Shown here: positions 1-8,681 of the stretch, piece after piece | Layout of the letters: every line of letters begins with the position of its first letter | How positions within the stretch are numbered: the first letter of the stretch is position 1 | Source of the DNA: G965240365 sp965240365 | Lineage (GTDB): Bacteria; Pseudomonadota; Gammaproteobacteria; Eutrophobiales; Eutrophobiaceae | Assembly (NCBI GenBank): GCA_965240365.1 | Contig: OZ251218.1 | Coordinates: 3,596,001 to 3,660,000, forward strand | Direction: 5' to 3' | DNA: 64,000 bases | Made by a program: the position numbers and the translations under genes | Notes under the pieces: model-generated | The model's input: the letters and a program-made list of their open reading frames with translations, nothing else | What the model was told of the DNA's origin: nothing | Databases searched by the model: none

Positions 1-37
1 GCGCCGTTATGGCAATGATGGGCGGCCCTGCCCGCCC

Positions 38-1033
38 TCAGTCGATCTCAAGCACGACCTTGCCCAGGGTGTGCCCCGCCTCAACCAGAGCATGGGCCGC
101 CGCGGCGTCCTTGAGCGCAAAGGCGCGGCTGACTTTTATCTTCAATATCCGGCGGTCGATCAATGCCGCGCATTCTCGCAGGATCGCGGTTTGCCGGCGT
201 TGTAAATCTTCCAGACCGGACAGCATGGGCGCGAGCGTCAGTTCCAGGCTGAAGCGCAGGTTTCTGGTCCTGGCCGCGCGCCAGTCCAGATCCTTATGCG
301 GTATCAACAGACTCACCACATCGCCATAGTATTTGACCAGCGGGAAAAGCGTTTCAGTCTGCCGGCCGCCGACATTGTCCAAGGCCGCGTCAACGCCCTT
401 GCCGTCGGTCCATTCCATAACGGCTTGATATACATCCTCTGCAAGATAATTAATGACCTGGTCCGCGCCCAGCGCCCTGACAAATTCAGCCTTTTCATCC
501 GAACTGACCGTGGCGCAGACCCGCGCGCCGATATGCTTCGCCAGTTGAATTGCAACATGACCCACGCCGCCCGCGCCGGCGTTAATGAATAGACTCTGAC
601 CGGCCTGCAAGCGGAGCCGCTCATACAGCGATTCCCAGGCCGTGAGCAGGACCACGGGGCCGGCCGCGGCGTGAATAAAATCAAGGCGCTCGGGTTTATG
701 CACCAGAAAACGCGCATCGACCACGGCATACTCGGCATAATTGCCGTCTATGCCCTCGACCCCGCCATGAAAAAAGTAAACGGCGTCGCCCAGCTTGAAT
801 GCCTCAACCCCGGCGCCCACCGCGTCGATCACACCGGCGCCGTCACAACCCAGGATCAGCGGAAATTGTTGCAGCGGATAGGCGCCGCCGCGCAGCTTGG
901 TGTCAAGCGGATTCACCCCGGCGGCCTTGAGTTTGACCCTGACCCCGGTGGCCGAGGTGATCTCCGGGGTCCCGGTGTCCCGTAATTTAAGTTCGGCGGC
1001 GTCGAGATGCCGGTCAATTATGATGGCCTTCAT
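38..1033 (-). CDS. MDR-family NAD(P)H:quinone oxidoreductase-like protein
   Basis: 331 aa, the usual length for quinone-oxidoreductase-type medium-chain reductases. An N-terminal GroES-like domain (about residues 1-120) is followed by a Rossmann fold with the nucleotide loop GAGGVGHVAIQLAKHIGA near residue 153. The cysteine cluster that binds structural zinc in true alcohol dehydrogenases is absent, which points to a zinc-free reductase of quinones or activated alkenes in the cytosol. The substrate cannot be read from sequence. Its ATG overlaps the trxB stop by one base (TAATG), so the two genes are probably co-transcribed and translationally coupled. Confidence 0.85.
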   Translation of the reverse strand: MKAIIIDRHLDAAELKLRDTGTPEITSATGVRVKLKAAGVNPLDTKLRGGAYPLQQFPLILGCDGAGVIDAVGAGVEAFKLGDAVYFFHGGVEGIDGNYAEYAVVDARFLVHKPERLDFIHAAAGPVVLLTAWESLYERLRLQAGQSLFINAGAGGVGHVAIQLAKHIGARVCATVSSDEKAEFVRALGADQVINYLAEDVYQAVMEWTDGKGVDAALDNVGGRQTETLFPLVKYYGDVVSLLIPHKDLDWRAARTRNLRFSLELTLAPMLSGLEDLQRRQTAILRECAALIDRRILKIKVSRAFALKDAAAAHALVEAGHTLGKVVLEID

Positions 1034-1986
1034 TATTGGCGCTCGTCCAGATAAGTCTTGGCGTCCAGCGCGGCCATGCAGCCGCTGCCGGCCGAGGTAA
1101 TGGCCTGCCGATAAACGGGGTCGGCCACATCGCCGGCCGCGAACACGCCGGGGACGCCGGTCGCCGTGGCCTGACCCGCGGCCCCGCCCTGGGTAACGAT
1201 ATAGCCGCCCCTCATCTCAAGCTGGCCGGAAAATATCCGCGTATTGGGATCGTGCCCAATCGCAATAAAGACGCCTTTCAGGTCGATGCGGCTGATGGCG
1301 TGGTCCTCCGTGCTCTTGATGCGTATGCCGCTGACGCCGGCGGCGTCGCCCAGGACCTCGGCCAGGGTATGATTCCACCTGATCGCCACCTTGCCCTGCC
1401 GTTCTCTTTCGAATAATCGTTCCGCCAGAATATTCTCGGCCCGGAACCGGTCACGGCGGTGAATCACCGTCACCTTATTGGCGATATTGGACAGATACAA
1501 CGCCTCTTCAACGGCGGTATTGCCGCCGCCGATCACGGCCACATCGGCATTCCGATAAAAGAAACCGTCGCAGGTGGCGCAGGCCGAAACACCCTTGCCC
1601 AGAAATGCCTCTTCGGAGGGCAGGCCCAGATACCGGGCCGCCGAGCCGGTGGCGATGATCAGGGCGTCACAGGTATAAACCCCGCTGTCGCCCGTCAGCC
1701 GGAAGGGTTTTACGCCGAGTTCGGCCGTGTGGATATGGTCAGAGACAACCTCGCTGTCAAAGCGTCGCACATGCCCCAACATGCGTTGCATGAGTTCCGG
1801 GCCTTGCAGCCCCTCGGCGTCGCCGGGCCAGTTATCGACATCGGTCGTGGTGGTCAGTTGCCCGCCCTGTTGCAGGCCGGTGATGAGTAATGGGGAAAGA
1901 TTGGCCCTGGCCGCATACAATGCGGCCGTATAACCGGCGGGTCCCGAGCCCAGGATTAAAAGTTTAGTGTGACGTGGCTTGCTCAT
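1033..1986 (-). CDS. trxB: Thioredoxin-disulfide reductase
   Basis: 317 aa, full length. The N-terminal FAD-binding motif GSGPAGYTAALYAA, the redox-active pair CATC at residues 136-139 in the NADPH domain, the NADPH loop GGGNTAVEEA and the C-terminal FAD motif GVFAAGDVADP are all present. The enzyme passes electrons from NADPH through FAD to thioredoxin in the cytosol. In many gammaproteobacteria trxB lies next to and divergent from ftsK; here about 13 kb of accessory DNA separates them. It is the first gene of a two-gene operon with the downstream MDR reductase. Confidence 0.96.
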   Translation of the reverse strand: MSKPRHTKLLILGSGPAGYTAALYAARANLSPLLITGLQQGGQLTTTTDVDNWPGDAEGLQGPELMQRMLGHVRRFDSEVVSDHIHTAELGVKPFRLTGDSGVYTCDALIIATGSAARYLGLPSEEAFLGKGVSACATCDGFFYRNADVAVIGGGNTAVEEALYLSNIANKVTVIHRRDRFRAENILAERLFERERQGKVAIRWNHTLAEVLGDAAGVSGIRIKSTEDHAISRIDLKGVFIAIGHDPNTRIFSGQLEMRGGYIVTQGGAAGQATATGVPGVFAAGDVADPVYRQAITSAGSGCMAALDAKTYLDERQ

Positions 1987-2189
1987 TTGCTTATATGTAA
2001 CGCGGCGACAGCCGGGCTTGAAAAAATGCGCTTATGGTACGGCAAAGCCGTCTGCCCGGCAAAAATACTTTGCCTGGTTTGGGATGGGCAGCTAATCCGC
2101 AGATTACGCGGATAAGCGCAGATTATGTATTATTCCGGCCGGTATGATGCAATGGAGGAGTGGTGTTGAAGGTCGCCGGGATATGCCTG

Positions 2190-2412
2190 TTGCCCCCGCC
2201 GTCATTCCAGCGAAAGCTGGAATCCAGTGGTTTTAATTATACATTCCCGCCAGGCGGGAATGACCATCAGGGGCGGCATTCCGGTTCAGTGAAAACCGGG
2301 GACTATCCAAAACCCCGGCATCGCCTTCCTGGATTCCTCGGCGGCCTGTTCCTGACGCCGCTCTACCACCTGCATCCATGCAGGCGAGCTTTCGCTGGAA
2401 TGACGACGGGGG
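2190..2412. repeat. Cluster of dispersed palindromic repeats
   Basis: The gene-free stretch 1987-2515 holds the recurrent hairpin ATTCCAGCGAAAGCTGGAAT (about 2204-2223), a CATTCCCGCCAGGCGGGAATG hairpin and a partial copy of a longer module (2331-2406). That module recurs at 43231-43356 and 54591-54716. The same hairpins recur at a dozen intergenic sites in this window. An open frame across this stretch (2160-2579, plus strand) is made of repeat sequence and is not called. Confidence 0.85.
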
Positions 2413-2515
2413 TTGTTGGATGCGCCTTTGCCTGCCTTCGCTATGATGGCCGGGATGGGTGTTTATTGTTATTCCCGCTTTCGCCTGCCGCAGGCCGGTC
2501 AGGAACAGCCCTGTT

Positions 2516-3823
2516 TCAGTCGGTAAGGCGGCGGCGCCTTGCAATGACGCCTGCCTTTACCGATTCGTGGATGGCTTGAGGAAAGTCCGCGGGTAGATCG
2601 TTTTCCACGCGAGATAACGCGTCCTCGGCCGACTGGCTGATTTGATCGATGGCGTCTTGAACGCGCTTCTTTGGTAATCCGGCCTTCTCACCGGTCTGAA
2701 CGAAATGGCGGGACAGGATTTCATCGATCCGATAGTGGTTGTTGTTGCCCACTGACATCGCCAGCTTCATTTGCTTGCGCTCAATCTGACGTTCATCAAG
2801 GCTCGGCTGAGCCGTTAGAATATCGTAAAGCGGGGTGAGCCGGTAACGTCCGCCTGATCCCAGGGAGACACTGAAGTTTTTGGCGTGTCCGTCCGTTGCG
2901 CCGATCAGCCAGAACAGAATGTGCGCCTTGAAGAACACGGCTTGATCGTCTGCCGGGCTGTCGCTGCCTCTGAGCAGCGTCAGGACATCAACCATACCCG
3001 GCCCCCGATCATTCTGATACTTTTGGCTTGGCGGCACTGAAAGGGCCTGACAGCAATCTTCCTGCGGGAGGCGCAGCAGTCTGCCATCTTTGGCCCAGCG
3101 GCGGTCAAAGCGTTCAATCACGAGCGTCTTGGTCTCGCCGAAAGTTCGGATATTCGCCTGGTTGACCGGCAGGCCAAACGCCTCGAACAGTTTCAGACAA
3201 TAGAATTCATTTTCAATGCTGTTGGATAAGTCAATACCGTTTGGCAGACGGCCGATTTGCGTTTTGAAGATGTGTGAGGTTGGGGTCGTGCCGCGCGGTT
3301 TCAGCCAGCGCCCTTCATGCCAGAGAAGGGCCGTTTTTCCCTGTGCGCCAGCTACAGAAATTCGAAAATCATCGTCTCGATTTAGCCCGAGCGGCGCCTG
3401 GGGGAGATTTTTCAGCAAGGTTTCAATCTGCGCATCATTGACAGGTTCACCCTCAATGATGGTGGTATCAGTGTCGGCTTCGATCCCGCCCGCTATGAAT
3501 TGCAGCGCGCCGACACAATCCCGCCCAATCGCCGAAAGAAGGCTGTATGCGTCCGTCCCGCCGGCGCCGACTTTTTCGGCTACGCGCCTTCTGAGCACAT
3601 CTGAATCTGGCAAGAGGTTTTCGAAGACGGCAGCGACCGGCGCGCCACGATAGGCATCTTCGCGCAGGGGTAAGGAGAGTGAGACCGGCAAAGCCTGCGC
3701 CCATTCCAGCCAGGATTCGTCATATCGAAACTCAATGGTGCCGCTGGGCGCTTTAATGAGGCGACCGACATGGCGGTTGTTTAGATAGACCCTTAGCGGG
3801 ATATATTGAGGACGACGACCCAT
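2516..3823 (-). CDS. hipA: HipA-family serine/threonine kinase toxin
   Basis: 435 aa, matching HipA proteins (about 430-440 aa). An N-terminal coupling domain (FRYDESWLEWAQALPVSLSL near residue 30) precedes the kinase core. The catalytic-loop motif DGHAKNF is near residue 315 and the metal-binding region YDILTAQP follows. In E. coli, HipA phosphorylates glutamyl-tRNA synthetase and induces dormancy; whether this homologue has the same target is unknown, though gltX is encoded in this window. The gene starts at the last base of the hipB stop (TAATG), as expected for a toxin following its antitoxin. No truncation is seen. Confidence 0.93.
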   Translation of the reverse strand: MGRRPQYIPLRVYLNNRHVGRLIKAPSGTIEFRYDESWLEWAQALPVSLSLPLREDAYRGAPVAAVFENLLPDSDVLRRRVAEKVGAGGTDAYSLLSAIGRDCVGALQFIAGGIEADTDTTIIEGEPVNDAQIETLLKNLPQAPLGLNRDDDFRISVAGAQGKTALLWHEGRWLKPRGTTPTSHIFKTQIGRLPNGIDLSNSIENEFYCLKLFEAFGLPVNQANIRTFGETKTLVIERFDRRWAKDGRLLRLPQEDCCQALSVPPSQKYQNDRGPGMVDVLTLLRGSDSPADDQAVFFKAHILFWLIGATDGHAKNFSVSLGSGGRYRLTPLYDILTAQPSLDERQIERKQMKLAMSVGNNNHYRIDEILSRHFVQTGEKAGLPKKRVQDAIDQISQSAEDALSRVENDLPADFPQAIHESVKAGVIARRRRLTD

Positions 3824-4074
3824 TAGAATAGGTCCTCAATGTCCAAAGTGTGGCCCTTTGAGCGCGCGGTAATCTGAAATTCGAGATCAAGCGCCGCGAG
3901 AACGGCAAGGATCGTCTCCAGCCGGGTTGCCGGGTTGCCGTTTTCAATCAGCGAGATAGTCTCTTGTCGGAGTCCGGAATTCTCGCCAAGCCGTGTTTGG
4001 CTCCAGCCGCGCTTCTTGCGCGCGCGCCGAACCAGGTTACCGATTTGCTTTGGTGTGCGTGCGATATCAGTCAT
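3823..4074 (-). CDS. hipB: HipB-family XRE antitoxin/repressor
   Basis: 83 aa from the ATG at 4074; an upstream ATG at 4134 would add 20 residues but lies past the likely operators, so the shorter start is preferred. A helix-turn-helix of the Cro/CI type spans residues 10-60 (RRARKKRGWSQTRLGENSGL, then RQETISLIENG). HipB neutralises HipA and represses the operon by binding palindromes upstream; two palindromes are present just upstream. It overlaps hipA by one base. Confidence 0.9.
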   Translation of the reverse strand: MTDIARTPKQIGNLVRRARKKRGWSQTRLGENSGLRQETISLIENGNPATRLETILAVLAALDLEFQITARSKGHTLDIEDLF

Positions 4075-4092
4075 TTGGAAATTATGCCTCGA

Positions 4093-4144
4093 TTCCGATA
4101 AATCGTCAATATCGGAATTGACGCATAAGCCCATTTTATGGGCT
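4093..4144. promoter_or_regulatory. hipB: Probable HipB operators upstream of hipBA
   Basis: Two inverted repeats lie directly upstream of the hipB start: TTCCGAT-N11-ATCGGAA (4093-4117) and AGCCCAT-N3-ATGGGCT (4128-4144). HipB-type repressors are known to bind palindromes in their own promoter. The assignment rests on position and symmetry only. Confidence 0.5.
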
Positions 4145-4230
4145 ATGAGCGATAAGTTATCTTTATCATGTCTGGCGTATGTTCTGAGCCGAATAACCCT
4201 GTCAGCAATCTCCGGCAGGGCTGTTTTTAT

Positions 4231-4385
4231 GCCTCTTTATGAATTCCGAGTGGGTTAAGCCGCATGTGGATTGAGTGTGCAGAAAATGGCATGGACCTGT
4301 CTGCCTGTAGCAGGCAGCCTGCCTCCGTCATGGTTATCAATTATGCCAGAATTATTGCATTACCCATTCAGATTTTAAAAGAGGC
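4231..4385. repeat. MITE-like element, copy A (155 bp)
   Basis: It begins GCCTCTTTATGAATTCCGAG and ends ATTCAGATTTTAAAAGAGGC, so the ends are imperfect inverted repeats. The inner sequence (GTGGATTGAGTGTGCAGAAA and CAATTATGCCAGAATTATTG) is shared with copies at 20368-20774 and 23907-24217. This is the shortest copy and its interior lacks the hairpin cluster of the other two. It fills most of the gap between hipB and the AraC gene; 4386-4586 shows no other feature. Confidence 0.7.
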
Positions 4386-4586
4386 ATTAAATGAATTCCA
4401 GCTTTCGCCTGCCTGCGCCAAGCCAAAACAGCAACGCTAAAAATAATTTCCTGTTTTTATAAAAATGAACTTGCGAATCATTCATACTACCTCTAAACTG
4501 TGGTTTTGCAATTAACCAAAGACACGAGGATGTCATAATGAAAACGTGTAGTCGGAGTTCAAACATGACTCATAGAGTTTAGAAAT

Positions 4587-5579
4587 TTGCAAGATCGGAA
4601 CTCTCCAAATATAGAGGATGCACAGGCTTGTGCTCGGGTTGGCTGTCAGCTTTCTCCGCGTTATCTGGCTAAGTTTGCCCGGCAATGCGGATATCGCTGT
4701 GATTCCTCCTGCCTTTCATTTAGTGACATCGACATACCGGTTACCGAAGGCGTAATTTCTTCTACAAAACTACCTTGCGGCCTTCAGCTTCACTTCGGCG
4801 ATCTCACCGCCAGTCGGGACAATGAGCAAGCGGCGATTATCCCTCAATCTCTGACAACTATTCTAAGGCTGGGCGGCCACCCCACACGGTATCGCTTGGG
4901 ATCTATCGATCATATACTCGAACCCGAGGCCGCGATTGTGGTCACGGCAGCAGATTATGCGCGCTTATCGGCCGAGTACCGGCAAGGGGATCAGTCCCGA
5001 AGCTTCGTTCTTTATACCAGCCCGGATCGCATCGATGATGATGATCTGGCAGAGCAGCTTTATCGGAAATTGAACACCACGGACATCAAACCGCTCTCTG
5101 TAAACGATCGGGTTCGCGCCTTGACAAACGAACTCTTTACCGTATGCCATACCGGACCTATCGAACAGCTTCTAGCCGAAAGCTGTGCGCTTGAGATTCT
5201 GGCGCGCGGTCTTTCGGACGATATACCTTATTACGGCGTATCAAGGATGGGTATGAGTACGGGCGATGTTGCAGGCATTCAGCGGGTGCGCGAGTTGATC
5301 TTGTCTAACATCAAAGCAGATCATCGACTTTGTGATCTTGCGCGCGTTGCCGGTATGAGCGTGACAAGCCTCAAGTCGAAATTCTCGTCTATTGTTGGTC
5401 AATCCGTATTTGAATTTCTACGTAATCAAAGACTTGAGCGCGCGCAGAAAGGATTGAAAGACGAGGGTTGGACGGTGAAGCAAGCTGCCTTTGCCGTCGG
5501 CTATGCTCACCCTAGCAATTTTTCAACCGCCTATCGCAAACGATTTGGCATTACACCTTTGCAAACACGTTCCGAATAA
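4587..5579 (+). CDS. AraC-family regulator of siderophore uptake (PchR/YbtA-like)
   Basis: 330 aa. The N-terminal two thirds are a ligand-sensing region. The C-terminal ~100 residues hold two helix-turn-helices: LCDLARVAGMSVTSLKSKFS, then WTVKQAAFAVGYAHPSNFST followed by the AraC signature AYRKRFGITPLQTR. AraC proteins of the PchR/YbtA type sense ferric siderophores and activate receptor and ABC-importer genes, and such genes follow here. The called start is a TTG; an in-frame TGA about 20 bases upstream limits extension and no strong ribosome site is seen, so the start is uncertain. Its 3' end overlaps the convergent cupin remnant by 29 bases. Confidence 0.88.
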   Translation: MQDRNSPNIEDAQACARVGCQLSPRYLAKFARQCGYRCDSSCLSFSDIDIPVTEGVISSTKLPCGLQLHFGDLTASRDNEQAAIIPQSLTTILRLGGHPTRYRLGSIDHILEPEAAIVVTAADYARLSAEYRQGDQSRSFVLYTSPDRIDDDDLAEQLYRKLNTTDIKPLSVNDRVRALTNELFTVCHTGPIEQLLAESCALEILARGLSDDIPYYGVSRMGMSTGDVAGIQRVRELILSNIKADHRLCDLARVAGMSVTSLKSKFSSIVGQSVFEFLRNQRLERAQKGLKDEGWTVKQAAFAVGYAHPSNFSTAYRKRFGITPLQTRSE

Positions 5580-5964
5580 TTTCTCCGCTTATCATAACGG
5601 CTTCGTGCATGTTCAAAAAGGCGCTAACCGCCTCATATTTTCCTGACATCCCAAGCAATGGCCGGAAAAGTCGGCCGATAATGCCGCGCAATTGGACCGG
5701 GGCATTTGCGACAACAAGGCAGATACAATCCTTATCGCTATCGGCTACCGGACGATGTTCTACACATTCATCATGCTCGGCAATGTCGCCGCGTTGATAG
5801 GATCCGGCTTCACCCCAATATCCACCGTTTAGCACCAGCGTCATTTCCATGCCGCTGTGACCATGGCGCGGCATCGGTTTACCGGCAGATATCCGCAAAA
5901 GTCTGGCCGAAAAGCCCTCGCGGTCTTCGCTAATGCGGGTGTATTTGGCGCCACGACCCAGCAC
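5551..5964 (-). pseudogene. ChrR-like cupin anti-sigma factor, N-terminally truncated
   Basis: 137 aa from a GTG, matching only the C-terminal cupin domain of ChrR-type proteins: metal-binding HGHSGMEMTLVLNGGYW, then DECVEHRPVADSDKDCICLV. Intact ChrR proteins are about 210-220 aa, with an N-terminal zinc domain that binds an ECF sigma factor. Here a TAA lies eight codons before the GTG in the same frame, and I see no N-terminal domain upstream. No ECF sigma gene is adjacent. It is most likely a remnant, though a free cupin domain could still fold. Confidence 0.72.
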
Positions 5965-6246
5965 GATCGGAGCTTTCTTGATGTGTTAATCCTGTTATTT
6001 TTGAATACACATCCAGGAAAAACAGTTAAATAGATTACACTTTTTAGATACGAAAAGACCGCTTTGAGCGTTCAAAACAGACTTCGACCACACAGGGTCG
6101 CTGGGCCCTCTTAGGCGTTGCCGGCTCTGAGCAAACGCCTTTCGGCTTTCCGAATAGGTCAGGCTACTTGCTTCGACATTCTCTGAAAGTTTAAAATCCG
6201 CCAAGACGAAATTATGGCAGTGAGCTTTTTGCTACTTGGAGGACAA

Positions 6247-8493
6247 ATGAAGCGTCTTATCTTTAAGTCGAAAATGACCAATACCTGTCGGTATATTCAG
6301 CCCTGTCTTACGGTTTTGCTTTTTTCGGCGCTTACAGTCGCCCAGTTCCTCGGGGATCCGGCGCACGCCCAGACCGAAGCAGCGCCCCTTAAAGACGGTC
6401 CCGTCATTAAGCTTGATCCGATCAAAGTGACGGCGCGCAAATTTGAGGAAGACCCACAGAATGTGCCGATTAGCACCACGGTGGTGGGCAAACAAGCGCT
6501 TGATGAGCGGCGTATCGACAATCTCGAAAGCGCGCTGCGCGAAGTGCCGGGTGTCGGCTTCAGTTCCTTAGGAGACGGACGCTCTACTTTCCTTTCCATC
6601 CGCGGCATCGGGCCGCTTTTAATGCCGATCGGTTACGACGACACATCGACGGTAACCTATGTGGACGGGGTGCCGCAGCCGCTCTTCGGTTCGGATTTGA
6701 GTATCATCGGCGCTGAACGAATCGAAGTAATGCGCGGACCGCAGGGCACCGTATTCGGACGCAACACGCAGGCCGGAGCGATCAACATCGTCACGCAACA
6801 GCCCGGCGATCAGCTCGAATTTTCCGCCCGCAGCGAATTCGGCGCCGACCAGCACCGCCTTGGGCAGGCATCTGTTTCCGGACCCTTGAAGGGCGATACC
6901 CTGGCCGGCCGTCTGGCCGCGTCCTATTCCGGCGTCGACGGCGATGTCGATAATATCGCCCCGGGAACCGGTGATCTCGGCGAGGTAGAGACCGGCTCAT
7001 TGCGCGGCTCGCTTATTTTCACGCCCGGCCTGGATACGAAGATAACGCTCAGCCTGTTTGGACAGCGCGACGATAATCGACCCTCAAACTTCGTGCTCAA
7101 GGGTAGAGCAGGTTTTCCGACAGTGGCCGCCGATCCCGAGGGAGGGGTCGATAGGAAATTGGCGGGCATGTCGCTGACGGCGAGCCATGATTTTTCTGAC
7201 GTTACACTGACCTCGGTCACGGCTACCAACTATTATAAATATTCGGGTTTTACGAACAATTCAGAGGGGCTAACCTTTTCACAGGTGTTCAGCCGTCCGG
7301 TCAAAGCGTATCTACCGGCCACCGATTACTCCGATATCGACGAACGGCAGACAAGCTTTTACCAGGAAGTTCGTCTCAGCAGTGAAGATCAAGCCGACAT
7401 ACTCTGGGTCGGAGGCTTGGCTTACTATCATGACGATTTCGAGCGCGATGACTTCTGGAAATCTGCTTTATTCGCATCGACGAACGGTACGCGGAACAAT
7501 GACTACTCAAACGACAGTTATGCCGTCTTCGGAGAAATGACGGCGCCGGCGCCCGGCATTGAGAAACTGAAGTTCACAACGGGGCTGCGCTACACGCGCG
7601 ACGAAAAGAAATACAAAGCCAGTTATCGCTCAAACGGCTTTCCCGGAACGGCGCCGAGTTTCAATCAGTCGGGTTCGCTCGACTTCAATCTTATCACCGG
7701 GCGCATCATCTTGAGCTATGAATTGGCGGAGACATCGAGCCTCTATGCAAGCGTCTCTCGCGGCGCCAGGAGCGGCGGCTTCCCGAACTTTACCAGCAAC
7801 GCTGCAACGGGCAAGCGTGACAAACCTTACGACAAATCCACTTCCTGGGCCTATGAGATTGGCAGTAAGAATCTGCTGCTTGACGGCGATATGCGGCTTA
7901 ATGCATCGCTTTTCTTTAACGATGTAAAGGATAACCAGCTTGCCGTCTTCGACTCTAAGTCCTTTACCCTTTCGCCCAAGTCAATTGATACAGAGAGCTA
8001 TGGGGCCGAATTAGAGATTGGATATCGACTAATGCCCGGTCTCGACCTACTTGGCAGCGCCGCATTAATGCGTGCGAAAATCAAGAATATTTCCGCCGAT
8101 ATCGCCGCTCTTACCAAGGCGAAGAACGGCAATCGCGTGTCGAGCGCGCCGAATTTTACTTCCAGCGTCAGCTTGCAGTACCGCACATCGGCAGAAATAC
8201 TTAATTTATCAAATGATGCCGATCTCTTCGGCCTGGTACAGCACCAATATATCGGCGCGCGCGCAGGCGATGTCGGCAACAAATTGAAGCTGAACGACTA
8301 TCATGTTTTGAATGCCCGCCTCGGCCTGGAATTCGATCAGTTCGACATCTATATGTTCGGCCAGAACATCACCAATGCACGGCCGGAATACATAGGTATT
8401 CACTACGGAAAAACACCGTTCAGTAAAGAAGCACATACAGTGTCCATCGGCCATGGCCGCGTTGTCGGCATTGGTATGCAGTTTCGTTTTTAG
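6247..8493 (+). CDS. TonB-dependent siderophore receptor (FyuA-like)
   Basis: 748 aa from the ATG at 6247, chosen because TTGGAGGACAA sits just upstream; an in-frame ATG at 6214 lacks such a site. A signal peptide ends near AQFLGDPAHAQ, and a TonB-box-like LDPIKVTAR follows. The plug domain holds VYVDGVPQPLFG-type and IEVMRGPQGTVFGRNTQAGA motifs, and the barrel ends in phenylalanine (GIGMQFRF). It would bind a ferric chelate at the outer membrane and import it using TonB energy. The AraC gene and exporter-fold ABC pair beside it resemble the yersiniabactin-type uptake layout. Confidence 0.9.
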   Translation: MKRLIFKSKMTNTCRYIQPCLTVLLFSALTVAQFLGDPAHAQTEAAPLKDGPVIKLDPIKVTARKFEEDPQNVPISTTVVGKQALDERRIDNLESALREVPGVGFSSLGDGRSTFLSIRGIGPLLMPIGYDDTSTVTYVDGVPQPLFGSDLSIIGAERIEVMRGPQGTVFGRNTQAGAINIVTQQPGDQLEFSARSEFGADQHRLGQASVSGPLKGDTLAGRLAASYSGVDGDVDNIAPGTGDLGEVETGSLRGSLIFTPGLDTKITLSLFGQRDDNRPSNFVLKGRAGFPTVAADPEGGVDRKLAGMSLTASHDFSDVTLTSVTATNYYKYSGFTNNSEGLTFSQVFSRPVKAYLPATDYSDIDERQTSFYQEVRLSSEDQADILWVGGLAYYHDDFERDDFWKSALFASTNGTRNNDYSNDSYAVFGEMTAPAPGIEKLKFTTGLRYTRDEKKYKASYRSNGFPGTAPSFNQSGSLDFNLITGRIILSYELAETSSLYASVSRGARSGGFPNFTSNAATGKRDKPYDKSTSWAYEIGSKNLLLDGDMRLNASLFFNDVKDNQLAVFDSKSFTLSPKSIDTESYGAELEIGYRLMPGLDLLGSAALMRAKIKNISADIAALTKAKNGNRVSSAPNFTSSVSLQYRTSAEILNLSNDADLFGLVQHQYIGARAGDVGNKLKLNDYHVLNARLGLEFDQFDIYMFGQNITNARPEYIGIHYGKTPFSKEAHTVSIGHGRVVGIGMQFRF

Positions 8494-8550
8494 AGAACCA
8501 GGCGTTGACACGGGATTCTGCGTGTTAACCGCGCGTTCAATCGCAACCCG

Positions 8551-8578
8551 GGCCCTCGGCGCATAGGCGCCGAGGGCC
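8551..8578. terminator. Strong hairpin between convergent genes, probable terminator
   Basis: GGCCCTCGGCGC, a four-base loop and GCGCCGAGGGCC form a perfect 12-bp stem 57 bases after the receptor stop. A loose T-rich stretch follows on the plus strand. It lies between the receptor and the convergent ABC operon, so it may serve both, but the U-tract is weak. Confidence 0.6.
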
Positions 8579-8681
8579 GTTGTGGTTTGGAGCATCATGG
8601 TAGCGGCGCAGCTATCAGAACAGTTCGTACAGAAATCCACCTACAAAGAGGCGCGCGGGCTATTCGTGCCGCATTTCCGGC

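Noticed and set aside
2160..2579. Open frame of 139 codons on the plus strand
   Set aside because: It consists of dispersed palindromic repeats and antisense hipA sequence.
5995..6204. 69-codon minus-strand open frame upstream of the ChrR remnant
   Set aside because: It does not resemble the missing ChrR N-terminus and has no other support.
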